Source of the DNA: Aristolochia californica | Taxonomy: Eukaryota; Streptophyta; Magnoliopsida; Piperales; Aristolochiaceae | Reading direction: 5' to 3' | Length of the DNA stretch: 64,000 bases | Assembly (NCBI GenBank): GCA_029961685.1 | Contig: JARWKL010000011.1 | Span: 8,808,723 to 8,872,722, forward strand | Part shown: positions 45,774 through 57,701 of the stretch, in pieces | Numbering within the stretch: position 1 is the first letter of the stretch | Layout: each line of letters opens with the position of its first letter | Program-made: the position numbers and the translations under genes | The notes under the pieces: model-generated | Database searches by the model: none | What the model was told of the DNA's origin: nothing | The model's input: the letters and a program-made list of their open reading frames with translations, nothing else

Positions 45774-46682
45774 CATGGCATACCAAAATCCATTGTTAGT
45801 GATCGGGATGTGGTCTTTACCAGCACTTTTTGGTGGGAACTTTTTCGTCTGAGCGGCACGAAGCTGAAATTTTCATCCTATTATCATCCTCATAGACAAA
45901 TGGCCAAACAGAGGTGGTTAACCGCACCACAGAGATGTATCTACGGTACCTTGTGGGCAATCGTCCTAAAAACTGGGTTCAGTGGCTACCCTGGGCTAAG
46001 TATTGTTACAACACTTCCTTCCACTTAGCCTTGCAATCCACTCCATTCAAGGTTCACTATGGCAGAGATCCTCCTAGGCTTCTCTCTTATGCTCCAGGTT
46101 CCACCTGCGTGAAAGCAATTGATCAGACCCTCATGGACTGTGACCAGGTACTACAGAATATTACAGATCACCTCCTGAGAGCACAAGTTTGTATGAAAGA
46201 TTTCTATGACAAGGGGCACAAAGACGTCTCGTACGAGGTGGGGGACTACGTTTGGCTACGACTACAACCGTACAGACAGCACTCCATTGTAGGGCCATTG
46301 TGCCATAAACTCTCACCAAAGTACTTTGGGTCTTTCCCAATTATTCGGTGCATGGGACCAGTGGCCTATCAGCTGCAACTTCCAGCCACGGCCAAGTTGC
46401 ACGATGTGTTTCATGTCTCCCTAGTGAAACCAAGTAAGGGCTAACCCCCCCCCCCCCCCCCCCCCCCTACCACTCTGTTCCTTCCTCTGGTGGACAACGA
46501 ATGCGTCATCCTTACACCAACCGTAGTGTTACGAGCCAGGTTGGTTAATGACCAGTGGGAGATCCTTCTCCATTGGACAGCCACTGAACCAGCCACAGCT
46601 ACATGGGAACAGTTGGAAAACTTCAAGCAGGTCTACCAAGCTTATGAGCTTGAGGACAAGCTCTTTCTCCAAGGGGGACAAA
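45774..46682 (+). pseudogene. Gypsy A integrase end and chromodomain
   Basis: The integrase core resumes with [23 protein letters not shown] and continues through [27 protein letters not shown] and FKVHYGRDPPR. The C-terminal domain is GDYVWLRLQPYRQHS…KLSPKYFG…LHDVFHVS. A stop lies before a run of 23 C (46445-46467). The chromodomain (DQWEILLHWTATEPATATW, then FKQVYQAYELEDKLFLQGG) ends at 46696. Chromodomain integrases steer insertion towards heterochromatin. The same architecture is in gypsy B, which is about two-thirds identical by eye. The 5' part is missing. Confidence 0.9.
46445..46467 (+). repeat. Poly-C tract of 23 bases
   Basis: An uninterrupted C run lies in the linker before the gypsy A chromodomain. 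This is very rare in AT-rich plant DNA. Confidence 0.9.
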
Positions 46683-47432
46683 TATTGAGGACTCAATAGC
46701 TAACCAAGTCATCCAAAGGAGGTGCACTGAGTCACTGAGTTAATTTTTTTATTTCCAAATATTTTTAAATTCGTGTTCATGCATTATTTAAGTTAAATTA
46801 TCGCAAGGGCAGGATTGTAAAATTAAACCCTAAACTATGTTGGCATCAACCCTACATAGAGGGGAAGGAGAATGAGAAAAGGCAAGTCTTGAATTAGGTT
46901 AAATAGGGTTTAGAGTTCTTCTTGACGAGCTCTAGGGTTTGGAGGTCTCCTTGACAAGCTCTAGGTCCAGGTTCCCTCTTGAATCTGAATTTCTTTCTTC
47001 TCTCTTGGATTTACTATTTTACATTGCTCTTCACCGAGAACAAGGAGGGATTTCTTCATCTTTTCTGAGGTCAACAAGAGGCCTTTAGCCTCTAATCAGT
47101 GCACAGAAGCAAGAGAGGATTTCCCTTCTCTTTTCCGAGCAAAGCTAGAGGCTTTCCCAACCCCTAGACCGAGAGCAGTAAGAGAGGATCTCTCTCCCCT
47201 TTCCTTCAGCAGCAAGTGGCTGCCCAGCCCTTACCGAGAGCAGCAGCATAGCTACAAAAAGGAGGATCTTGTACCTCTAATCCAGCAGCCACAAGGCCTC
47301 TCTAGGTCCCTACCAAGAGCAGAAGCAAAAAGGAGGGTCTTTTCCTCCTAACCGAAAGCAGTAGCTCTCTTACAACTCTGGATTCACCAATCCTACACCG
47401 AGTTACTCGATCCATGGCAAGGGACCATAACA
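46683..47432 (+). repeat. 3' LTR of gypsy A
   Basis: It begins TATTGAGGACTCAATAG, the counterpart of TGTTATGGACTCCATAG at the gypsy B 3' LTR, after a PPT-like aagggggacaaa. It ends CATAACA where copia F gag resumes. It contains several near-repeats of accgagagcag. Confidence 0.7.
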
Positions 47433-47900
47433 GCTACCTTCAGATAAGGCTTGATATTATCAAGGCAATTGCCAGCTGCTAGTGCTTTTCTTTGTTTCAC
47501 TTGGACCGCAATATCTGTAGAATAAGGTTGGGCAATTTTTCATTTTTGAATAAGTCCTCTAAATTGAGCAAGATTATCATGTATATTCTTCCTTGTTTAG
47601 TATTATACATTGTTTGAAACACATCATATTATTTTAGGAGACTATTTGCAGCAGAGTATAATTTGGCACAACTATTAGTAGTCTCAAGATGGATAACATT
47701 GTTGGCAACATTTTCTTTCATATTGTTGATCATCCAACTAATAACTTGTGTATAAGTCATTTCATGTCCACATTATCTTCTTTGCTCAAGTGACTCAGCA
47801 AATCTCAAGTAATGAGGAACCTTCTAACCTATAGAGACCAACTTAGGTAATTAGATAGTCCCTTTAAAGGAACCATAGTGATTTTAAGTAAATCACTTTT
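47433..47900 (-). pseudogene. Copia F gag fragment
   Basis: Read on the minus strand it encodes KGLSNYLSWSL.VRRFLIT.DLLSHLS, matching copia E gag (LRGLSNYMSWSQSVRRVLITRDLLSHV). It then follows E gag block by block to CTACC near 47440. Several stops are present. This is the 5' half of the polyprotein whose pol half lies at 38350-41559. Confidence 0.8.
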
Positions 47901-49385
47901 TTTCAAGCCCTTGTAGCATTTAGCTCATCAGCCATATATGAGCTTTGAGAAAATATTGGCTCTGAACTCCTTGTGCAATATACAAATAAAAACAAAATAA
48001 CAGGAGAGTAATATGCTGTTGCTGTAAAAAAAATTGGTTACTGCTGCTACACGAATAGAGACCAGATGTACATCTCAGAAAAATAAGAGCAGTTGCTGAT
48101 AAATAACCCAATTCAAGATGAGTAATATGTTGTTGTTGTAGTAAAGGTTGGTAACTTTTGCTCCTGCAATAGACACCAGATGCACGTCTTAGAAAACTAA
48201 GAACACCTGCTGCAAAAAATAACCTGCTGTTGTTGCAAGATACCACTTGCTACTGCTATAATATGCTGCTGTAAATAAAGTATGCTGCAAGATAACACTT
48301 GCTGCTGTAAAAAAACATTGCTGTAATCTCCACGTACCTGAGATATAACTCCAGAACTAAACAAGTCCTGAAACTGAGCAGTGAAAGATCAAGTGTTGTT
48401 ATTGAAGATATGTTATTCAGCTACTTGAAAGATTCACTGCTGTAATGAACGTCTAAGAGAAATAATGCTTGCTTCTAATTACAGAATAAGAGAAGAATGG
48501 ATATTCCATATGGCTGCTGCTATAATAGACGTTTGAGAGAAGAGATTACATAACCAAGAAATTTCTTAATCCGAGCTTAATCCAGTCTGTAATGAGCAGC
48601 AGCAAGGATTAAAACAGCAAATTTCTAATCAGCAAGTATGGAAAGGCCTATTCTTTGTAATTGCATATCTTAACAGAAAGTTTCTGTTTCCAAATTGATC
48701 ATTTCATCATTAGGAACGCTTCTAATCAAATAGTCAAAGATATTTAGTCTAGAATACTTTCCAGATTCTTTAGATTAAAAATAGAAAGTTTCCAATGATA
48801 AACTTGACTTAATTAGCAGCACTAAGGAATAAGGAAATATTTCCAAAGATAAGAGATGTCTGAAATCAAAGTAGATTCAAAACAAGAAGTTAAATTTCTG
48901 ATAAATATGCTGGAACTCAAGGTGAGCTTAGCATGTAGCAAACAGCACTGCAAGATGTCAAATTTCAACAATCTATCAACCGGTATTACAATAATTCAAT
49001 CCAGGTTTGTGATAAAAACAAAAACATCTTGATGATTTCAAAGGATGATATCATCAACCAGCCACACATTTATAAGAAAAATAAGGCTATATGAAGCATG
49101 GAAACAAAGCTGTACAACACCTAAAAAAGATAGTTTTCTTTCAACCTAGAACTCTGCTTTCATGGAGTAAGAGAAACTTTAAACTTTTCCTCATAAATTT
49201 CATGAAAGATGCATAATTTCTGAAGAAAGAACGCCTGGCATATGTCTGACATTAATATAGATGAAAAATCAAGAATCATACCAGGAAGAAATACTTAGTT
49301 TTTCCCAAGTCATTCCAGCACAAACCGAAGAGGTAGAATCCCACACTTCAAACCAGAACTTGTTTCAGGAGTCCTGAAATAAATC
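47901..49385 (-). other. Leader of copia F
   Basis: Non-coding DNA rich in tgctgctg words. A tandem duplication occupies 48006-48241. Confidence 0.65.
48006..48241 (-). repeat. Two tandem units of 114-122 bp in the copia F leader
   Basis: gagtaatatg.tgttg.tgta…accagatg.a..tct.agaaaa.taag recurs at 48006-48119 and 48120-48241. Confidence 0.8.
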
Positions 49386-49397
49386 GCTCTGATACCA
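49386..49397 (-). other. Primer-binding site of copia F
   Basis: On the minus strand TGGTATCAGAGC. Confidence 0.9.
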
Positions 49398-49705
49398 TGT
49401 TGTTTTCACGACTCCATAATATCTAGACCTTCAGGGTAATAGTGATGGATGAGAGAAGAAATAAGGAGAGACAAAAGAGGAAGAAGAAGCGAGTGAGAAG
49501 GAAGAAGGAAGAGAAGGGTGACGACTAGAGAGGAGGATGCTAGAGCACATTGAGATGAAGAGAAGGAGAGATTAGGATTGAGTTGTTGTCCCTAATCCTC
49601 CCCCTTAAGCTTTATCAATAGTTGTCAATGATACATCAATTAAAATTATGCCATTCACCCTAATAGGTGTGAATAAGAGACCAAAATCACATACTTGGTC
49701 AAATT
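49398..49705 (-). repeat. 5' LTR of copia F (U3 end lost)
   Basis: On the minus strand it ends AAAACAACA at the PBS. It matches the 3' LTR at 38084-38346 up to about 49705, where the TGTTGG start is missing. Confidence 0.85.
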
Positions 49706-50270
49706 TTTTTTATTTTTTATCGTTACAATCTCCTTCTGATTATCAAGGTGGTTATTTTTCCATGGTTACATTTCCCACTTACCCCTTTTTTTATTGGTTA
49801 CCTTTCTCCTACCGTCCTTTTTTACACTCTCATATACCCCTTTGGGCCAACCTCTTGTGCGTTGCTTCGGTAAGTTTCTCATTTTTATATACATATGGGT
49901 GTTTTAAGTCCATTGAGAATTTTTTATGAGTCTGTCTGGATGAGTTCTTATCCTCAGGACACCTTGATGGAGGAGATAACAAATATAGTTATATTTTTGT
50001 TTCAAGCTAGGATTACACCGATACCTTCCAGCTTGAGCGGGAGAAATAGAAGAAGAAGTACAAGAAAAAGGTATTTAATTCCACATATTGTTGTAATTTT
50101 TATGCCACCAAATTATACAAGAAAAGGGGAGAACAAAAGATGAAATTTTTGCCTCTATGAAGAGTTACATCTGTGAAGAATTTTTTTCAACAAAAGAAAT
50201 TGAAGACCAATAATTCTTTTCATTGCAAGCTGAAGATATAAACTCCAGTTTGAGTGGGAGTGTTAAAGAA
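49706..50270 (+). other. 3' end of copia H, unrecognised coding remnants
   Basis: A purine run (tttgagtgggag at 50259-50270) acts as PPT before LTR H. A similar run occurs at 50030-50045. No RT or RNase H motif could be read. Confidence 0.4.
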
Positions 50271-50426
50271 CAGATATGAAAGAGTCTTACATGACTCTCA
50301 CAATAAGAAGTCTTACAGAACCAGGATTATTATGGAAGGAGTCTCACACAAGAGTTTCAATTAAAAGATATTTTAGTTATGTTAGTCTCTATTTATGTTC
50401 AGTTGTTTAATTATGCTAGGACAAGG

Positions 50427-50842
50427 TGTTATGGACTCCATAGCATCCCGAGTTATCAACAGATGTAGGAATTAAATTATGCTATTTCCCTTTTCATGTA
50501 TGTTGAATTTGGTTTGGTTTGGTTAGGTTGGAATGTAATTTTGCGTGAACCATGTGACCCATGGGTCTGAGTTGTAATTTTGTCCCCAAACCCATTTATT
50601 GGGACAAAGAGCTGAATGAAGATTAAGCATCAAATCATTTAGTTTTAGCTAGGTCGGATTCTCCCTCAGAGGTCTAGGTTGGATTCTCCCTCAGAGGTCC
50701 AAGTCGAGCCTCCTCAAGGCTCAATCCATTTCCACCATTACACGTTCCAAGAACAGGAGCTCTCTTCCAGCATCAACAGTCAATCTGGAGGGAAGAGAGG
50801 GAAGAAGGGTGATGAGATCCATAGCCCGAGAAGATCCCAACA
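50427..50842 (+). repeat. 5' LTR of gypsy B
   Basis: Internal near-duplicate ggattctccctcagaggtc occurs twice (about 50655 and 50681). Confidence 0.95.
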
Positions 50843-50845
50843 TCT

Positions 50846-50857
50846 TGGTATCAGACA
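50846..50857 (+). other. Primer-binding site of gypsy B
   Basis: TGGTATCAGACA matches the initiator-Met PBS over the first ten bases, three bases after the LTR. Confidence 0.7.
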
Positions 50858-50899
50858 GGTCCACCCTTGGGGATTCCTCTTCCCCAAAGGATTTGCATC

Positions 50900-53800
50900 A
50901 ACTGATTGATGAAAATCGTCAACAAACAAAGGAATCCTTTGATGAGGTGCGACAATCCACGACTGACCTGCATTCGGCCATGGCAGCCATGGTTGAATCA
51001 ATCTAGCTCCTCCTTCGGCGACAGGAGGACAATGGGCTTCAAGCGCCGCCGCCGGGAAGCTATACACCACTGGCAGTGCACCACCCACCACTGTTGCACC
51101 ACCCACATCCCCCATTGGGACCTCACGCTACTGCCCCTAATTCGGTTCCCAGGTATGTGAAATTGGACTTTCGTACATTTGATGGGTCTAAGGACCCCTT
51201 GATCTGGTTACACCGATGTGACCAGTTCTTTTACCATAAAAAAAATACCGACGAATGACCAGGTCCAGTTGGCTGCATTCCACATGCTCAATGAAGCGCT
51301 TCTATGGTTCCACCAATTCACAAATGAACATTTGGTTCTGGATTGGGATGTATTTAAACAATCTTGCATGATGAGGTTTGGTCCTCTAGCCCATTGCAAT
51401 CCGTTGGGTGAATTGGTGAATTTGAAACAGATGGGCACAATTGAAGTGTACCAAAAGACCTTCCAGGAACGCTTGGCCAGAGCCAGTACCAATGCCAAGC
51501 CCTCCCAGTATGTTAACATTTATATTGCTGGCTTGACAGAGGCCCTGCGTCTGGAGGTTGAATTACACGAACCTAGAGATTTGGACCACGCTATGAACTT
51601 GGCCAGGACCATTGATACTAAACAGCGAGTTTTGAAGGAATCCCTCCTCCGAAGACCAACTTGGCCAAGCAGGGTGACTACCACTGCGCCCTCACCCAAT
51701 TCAGGGCCTCTACGTCCTGGACACAATGCAGCTCCACTTGTAGAGAGTTCTTCCTCCACGCCGCCAATCCCATACATAAAAAAATTGAATAGACAAGAGA
51801 TGGAACTTCTGAGAATATTGTGATGAACAGTATGTCCAGGGTCACATATGCAAGAGATAATTCAGTGTGCTTCTCTGTGAGGATACTGAGGAAATACTCC
51901 CAAAAGAAGACAATGTTGAAACAGAAAATGATGCCCCAGCTATTTCACTCCAGGCCAAGATTGGCATGTACAGTTCCAACACAATGCAAGTTCAGGCCAA
52001 GTTGCACCATCTATAGTTACTAGCCTTAGTTGACTCTGGCAAGATGTACAACTTCATAAGTCAGCCAGCAGCAGAACAGCTTGGGTTGGTAATCACGTAG
52101 AAAATAGGACTCTCAGTCACAGTGGCCAATGGGTCCAAAATCGCCAGTGTGGGTATCTCTACAGGCACCCACTTTTGTATTGAGGGTCACTCCTTTATTG
52201 CCGAATTCTTGGTGATTCCACTGGCAGGATTTGATTTGGTACTCGAAGTTAAATGGCTCTAGATGTTGGGGCCTATCTTGTGGGATTTTCAGGCCCTGAC
52301 CATGACCTTCACAGAGGGCCAGTGTCAGATCACCTTGCATGGCATACCTGATATTATGCCCTGCACACTTCAGGTAGTTCAGGTGCAGAGCGCCGAGCAC
52401 TGTAAGTTATCTCAATTACTTACAGACTTTGAAGATTTATTTCAGGAACCTACAGCTCTTCCACCTATTCGCCACCGTGATCACCGCATCAGATTGAAAC
52501 TGGGGGACAGAACCTGTGGTGGTTCGACCTTACCATTACCCCCACTTACAAAAGGATGAAATTGAGAGACAATGCCAAAATATGATTGCCTAGGGAATTA
52601 CTCAGCCCAACAGGTCTCCTTTCTCATCCCCGGTGTTACTGGTAAAAAAACATGACAAGTCCTGGAGATTTTTTGTGGACTACAGACAACTCAATGCTAA
52701 CACAATTAAAGACAAATTTCCCATTCTCGTGGTGGACCAGTTGTTAGATGAGTTACATGGCACCACTATATTTACAAAGTTGGACTTGAAATCAGGTTAT
52801 CATCAAATTAGAGTTCATCCTTCAGATGTGGAGAAGACCGCATTCCATATGCACCATGGGCATTTCGAATTCGCAGTGATGTCGTTTGGTCTTTCCAATG
52901 TGCCATCCACTTTCCAGGCCCTCATGAATGAGGTATTTAGCCCTCTCTTACGGAAATATGTTCTAGTCTTTTTTTATTATATATTGGTGTATAGCAAACA
53001 TTGGGACGAGCACCTTCAGTACCTTCACCAGGTATTTACTCTCCTCCGTTCACATCATTTGGTTTTAAACAAGTCCAAATGTTCTATGGGCACAAACGAG
53101 GTGGCATACTTGGCCCACGTTATTTTCGTCGTTGGGGTAAAGGTTGACCTGAGCAAGATTCAGGCCGTCATAGACTGGCCTCCTCCCATATCCATCACAG
53201 CGTTAAGGGAATTTTTGGGCCTCACTGGTTATTACCAAAAATTTATCCATAGCTACGGACAGATTGCAGCGCCACTCAACAATCTCCTCAGGAAAAATGC
53301 TTTAAATTGTTCTGAGCCAACGGATCATTCTTTTCAGTAGTTGAAGGCAGCCTTATCTTCAGGGCCGGTTTTACAGCTACCGGACTTTGATGAGTTGTTT
53401 GTAGTGGAATGTGATGCTTTGGGCAGGGGTATAGGTACAGTGTTACAACAACAAGGCCACCCGATCGCTTATTTCAACTGACAACTTGGCCAACACCATC
53501 ACAAACTTGCTTCTTATGAAAGGGAATTGATCGGTTTAGCTAAAGTCGTCCAACATTGGAGGCCCTATCTCTGGGGGCACCCATTTCTTATTCGAACCGA
53601 TCATTCATGCCTGAAGTATCTTCTTGAGTAGCGTCTCACCACCTCTCCTCAGCAGCACTGGTTGAGTAAACTGATGGGGTTTGACTTTACCGTTGAGTAT
53701 AAACCTGGCAGTCTGAATGTGGGGGTCGATGCCTTGTCTCGCCGAGACATTCTAGAGCCACAATTGCATGCTATCAGTCAGCCCAGAAGTCTTTTGTTGG

Positions 53801-55238
53801 ACTCTATTAGGGAGGAGACACATCAGCATCCCGAACTCATTGCCTAATATTATGATATTCAGCAGGGGACCTCGGATAGCCATTGGACGATCCAGGATCG
53901 TCTTATCCAATTCAAAAACAGAATTGTTCTACACCCCCACCTCGCCACTCATTACCAGCATCTTAACCTCTTTCCATGATTGTACACATGAGATAAGACA
54001 GAAGACATATTTCCGCCTTAGTCGCGAATTGTTTTGGAAGGGTATGAAGAGAAGTGTAACAGAGTATGTGGCAGCTTGTTAGACTTGTCAACGGAACAAG
54101 GCCGAATCATTAAGTCTAGCAAGGTTGCTCCAACCTCTTCAGCTACCGTCACAGGTATGGTCCGATATTTCTATGGACTTCATTGATGGCCTTCCCACCT
54201 CTTCAGGCAGATCCGTTATATTTGTAGTGGTTGACCACTTCTCTAAGTATGGCCATTTCCTCCCTTTGGTGCATCCCTACACAGCAGCTCATGTGGCTCA
54301 GCTCTTCATGGATAATATTGTCTGGTTACATGGGGTGCCTGCGTCCATTACCAGTGACTGGGACGCCATCTTCACCAGTATGTTCTGGAAAGAACTCTTT
54401 AAGTTGCAAGGCACCAAATTGGCGTTCTCTTCCGCCTACCACCCCGCAGACTGATGGATAGATCGAGGTGGTCAACAGGACGCTTGAGATGTATCTCCGT
54501 TGTTTTGTGGGGGATTCACCTAAACAGTGGGTTCAGTGGCTGACATGGGCCGAATTCTGTTATAACACATCATACCACAACGCACTTGGCACTACTCCGT
54601 TCAAGGTAGTGTATGGCAGAGATCCGCCTCTTCTTTTATGGTATGAACCAGGTGCATCCAAGGTTGCCACTTTGGACCGGGCTTTAGCCGAAAGGGACGC
54701 CATGCTCCATGAGGTACGCACTCATCTCCAGGAGGCCCAACAGGCCATGAAACTCTATTATGATAAGAAGCATCGGGACGTCTTCTTCTCTCCAGGGGAT
54801 TATGTGTGGTTGCGTCTCCAACATTACCGACAGCTTTCGCTGATAGCCTCTAAACGTCACAAACTCTCCCTGAAATATTATGGGCCCTTTAAGGTGTTGG
54901 ACCGCAATGGCACAGTTGCCTACCGCTTGCAGCTTCCATCATAAGCCAAGATCCATAATGTGTTTCATGTCTCCCAATTGAAGACCTTCCACGGAGATTC
55001 CCCATTCCTACACACACCTCTGCCACCGCTACATGAGGGTCGGGTCTTTTCTATTCCAGTGCAGGTGTTGCAAGCTCACCGCATTCAGGGTGATTGGGAG
55101 ATTCTAGTGCAGTGGGCTGATACTAACCCCATTGACACTACATGGGAGCCCTTAGCCGCTTTCAGGGATCTCTACCCCTCTTTCGAGCTTGAGGACAAGC
55201 TCTTTCTTCAGGAGGGGGTGATGTTATGGACTCCATAG
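50900..55238 (+). pseudogene. Gag-pol of gypsy B
   Basis: Gag covers 50900-51823 (FRTFDGSKDPLIWLHRCDQF, then RFGPLAHCNPLGEL). Protease lies near 52020-52260 (ALVDSGKMYNFIS). RT (52633-53150) includes FFVDYRQLNANT, FTKLDLKSGYHQIRVHP and FAVMSFGLSN, but the catalytic pair reads YY at 52975-52980. RNase H (LASYERELIGLAKVVQHWRPYL) lies near 53500-53600. The integrase zinc and core regions run 53770-54460 (SMDFIDGLP). The C-terminal domain is at 54468-54944 (GDYVWLRLQHYRQLS) and the chromodomain at 54960-55238 (GDWEILVQWADTNPIDTTW). The reading frame runs 17 bases into the 3' LTR. More than ten stops or shifts are present. Confidence 0.93.
55210..55221 (+). other. Polypurine tract of gypsy B
   Basis: aggagggggtga directly precedes the 3' LTR and lies within the coding end. 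Confidence 0.85.
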
Positions 55239-55632
55239 CATCCCGAGTTATCAACAGACGTAGGAATTAAATTATGCTATTTCCCCTTTCATGTATGTTG
55301 AATTTGGTTTGGTTTGGTTTGAATATAATTTTGCGAGAACCATGTGACCCATGGGTCTGAGTTGTAATTTCATCCCCAAACCTATTTATTGGGACAAAGA
55401 GCTGAATGAAGATTAAGCATTGAATCATTTAGTTTTTTCCAGGTCGGATTCTCCTTCAGAGGTCTAGGCCGGATTCTCCCTCAGAGGTCCAAATCGAGCC
55501 TCCTCAAGGCTCAATCCATTTCCACCATTACACGTTCCAAGAACAGGAGTTCTCTTCCAGTGTCAACAGCCAATCTGGAGGGAAGAGAGGGAAGAAGGGT
55601 GACGAGATCCATGGCCCGGGAAGATCCCAACA
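55222..55632 (+). repeat. 3' LTR of gypsy B
   Basis: Starts TGTTATGG, ends CCCAACA, and is followed by CAAGG. Confidence 0.95.
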
Positions 55633-55725
55633 CAAGGATAGTTTAATTGCAATCAAACTCTAGGGGCTCATGTACCCAGATTACAATAAGTTAGTAAAGT
55701 TTTTCTCTTTTCTAGAAATTCAACA

Positions 55726-57083
55726 TTCTGGTTGATCAATCAATTGACTTTGATTGATCGACCATGCTTTATACTTTTGGCTTGTGCACTTCTAGTTGAT
55801 CGATAATTGGCAGATGTTGATCAATCAATCCTGTGTCAGTTCAGTAAGTGTATTTTTAAAACATGAATAAAAGTGATCCTAAGTGACTCTAACATGTTTG
55901 AAATGTGTGTATGCTTGTCAAAACATGTAGAAATTCAAATATGACCTAAAGCTCCAACAAATTTCATTACACCTCAAGTTTGGAAGGTTTAGGGCTGCTC
56001 TCTTACAAAGACTGAGTTTTGTGATTTTCATGACTTCCTAAACTCTAGTCTTCATTGCATTGTTTCTTCTTTCTGAGGGTGCTTCTTCAAAAACAAGTTG
56101 ACACTGTGGTGTAGCTTGAGGTCTTTGAGAAGCTTCTGCAGATTCTTTGCATAGACCTTTCACTTGTGTGTCTTTTGAAGGAAATGCATATGAAATGCTT
56201 GAATTACAATTGTTAGATCAATTAGTTTTGTTGTCATAAAAAAAAAAGGGGAGTCAATGCTCGATCAATATTCTCACTTTTTTTTTATGATGACAAAACC
56301 TAATTTTGAAAGATTAAAAATAAGAACATCCCTAGGAGTTGGAGCTAAGTAAATGTGTCAATCTTAGGGAAATAAATCTCCCTTAATATATGCACATCAA
56401 AATTTCAAATTTTAGTTTTTTATTTTAGTGCTTTAGTGCCTTTTTTGTTTTCTCCGCCTTTTTGTTATACTCAAAAAGAAGTTGTAAAATAGAATTTGTG
56501 ACAAAAAGTGGCTCAATGGCCTTTCAAATATAGTCACAATGTGTACAAAAAGATGAGTACATATGCAAATGTAAATACAAAAGATAGGGAGTCTAGTCTT
56601 GGTCAAAATGAAAAGTAGTGGCATCCTATTGAGGCGGTGGGGGAGGAGCAGAGCGGCTGAGTAGGATCTCAAGCATGAACTGAATACTAATTTGGCCCTC
56701 TATGAGCCCATTTTGACCCAACTTGAGCTCTTCTTCTTGTGCAACTACTTTGTTGTTTGGGTCACCTTCAAATCATCAATTGCTTCTTCAAGTTGTAGGA
56801 ACCGATCCAAGGATGAGGATGCACCCCTAATCGCTTCCTTTCTACAAACACATATTGCTCGATTTGAGGTGGTTCTAGGCTTATTTCATCTCCTGAGTCG
56901 ACTTGTTGTTGCACCTCCTTGCCAATTGTATCCTTTTGAACCCATCGGCCTCTCCATTTAGCAAAACAAAACTTGCTTACCTACATCTCACTGATTGGCA
57001 TTTTCTATGGCAGGTTCACACTCTCCTCATTCATGAGGTCTACCCTAGAGTGTCGAATGATGGTCATAATTTGTTGAGAAAAT
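55726..57083 (-). repeat. R1 copy 3 (partial)
   Basis: It starts within the GATC-palindrome part of the LTR, aligned with 27341-27892 and then 27913 onward. It includes a degraded PPT (56268-56296), the gttatactcaaaaag block near 56465 and ggctcaatggcc near 56511. It is cut at 57083 by copia G, within a segment matching 28680-28700 of R1 copy 2. The R1 ORF region is therefore absent. Confidence 0.7.
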
Positions 57084-57701
57084 TGTTGAATTTAGGACCC
57101 TGTGAATAATACCTCGAGCAAGGGGAGAGAGAAATAAAAAAAGATAAAAAGATAAAAAGGAGAAAGGATCTCGGGTAGAAAGAGAAGAGAAGGAAAATAA
57201 AAGAGATTAGAGAGAGAGCACTTCACACGAGAGAGGAGAAAAAAAAAGAGACTTGCTTGATTTATTTATGAGTTACAATCACCTCTATTTATAGTTGAGG
57301 AGGTGATAGAGTTCATGTACAAGTAATCTTAGGACTCCTAATTACATTCCAACTAGAATTCTCTAAGATAAGTCTATCATGATAAGATTACATTATCTAT
57401 TTATGAGACTAATTTAACTCAACTTCTATCTCTTCTTTAAGCACGTGAACCAAGATAGAAAGACAGCTCATGGTCTTATCTTTGTGGATCCCACATGATC
57501 TTCCAGCTCATGTTGATAGGGATACCAACTCGCGGTATCTTTGTGGGTCCCACTTGATCTTCAAATCTTTTATTTAATTCTAGCTCATGTTCCTTGTCTC
57601 CTGGCTTGAGCCAACTTGTATGAGGGCCCTTGTTGACATCTCTTGACCTCATGGTGGGTCCCATTAGCTCGTGTAGCCATGGTGGGTCCCACATTGTAAC
57701 A
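57084..57701 (-). repeat. 3' LTR of copia G
   Basis: On the minus strand it starts TGTTACAATGTGGGACC and ends AATTCAACA (618 bp). A tataaatagaggtg TATA region lies near 57288. AAAAT at 57079-57083 is the likely left half of its target duplication. Confidence 0.8.

Larger units (their letters stand above)
50427..55632 (+). mobile_element. Full-length gypsy B (chromovirus-like)
   Basis: This 5.2-kb element has LTRs of 416 and 411 bp starting TGTTATGGACTCC and ending TCCCAACA, and CAAGG duplicated at 50422-50426 and 55633-55637. Gag-pol in gypsy order with a terminal chromodomain places it among plant chromoviruses. LTRs differ at roughly 25 places by eye (about 6%). All coding parts carry stops. 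Confidence 0.95.
50271..55725 (+). repeat. LTR H of a copia element, split by gypsy B
   Basis: It starts TGTTAAAG after the PPT at 50270 and, after removal of gypsy B, ends TTCAACA at 55725, giving about 244 bp. tctctatttatg near 50385 is TATA-like. It abuts R1 copy 3. Confidence 0.7.

Noticed and set aside
49648..50143. Two plus-strand frames before LTR H as host genes
   Set aside because: No domain; position between the copia F LTR and the PPT of LTR H makes worn retrotransposon sequence more likely.
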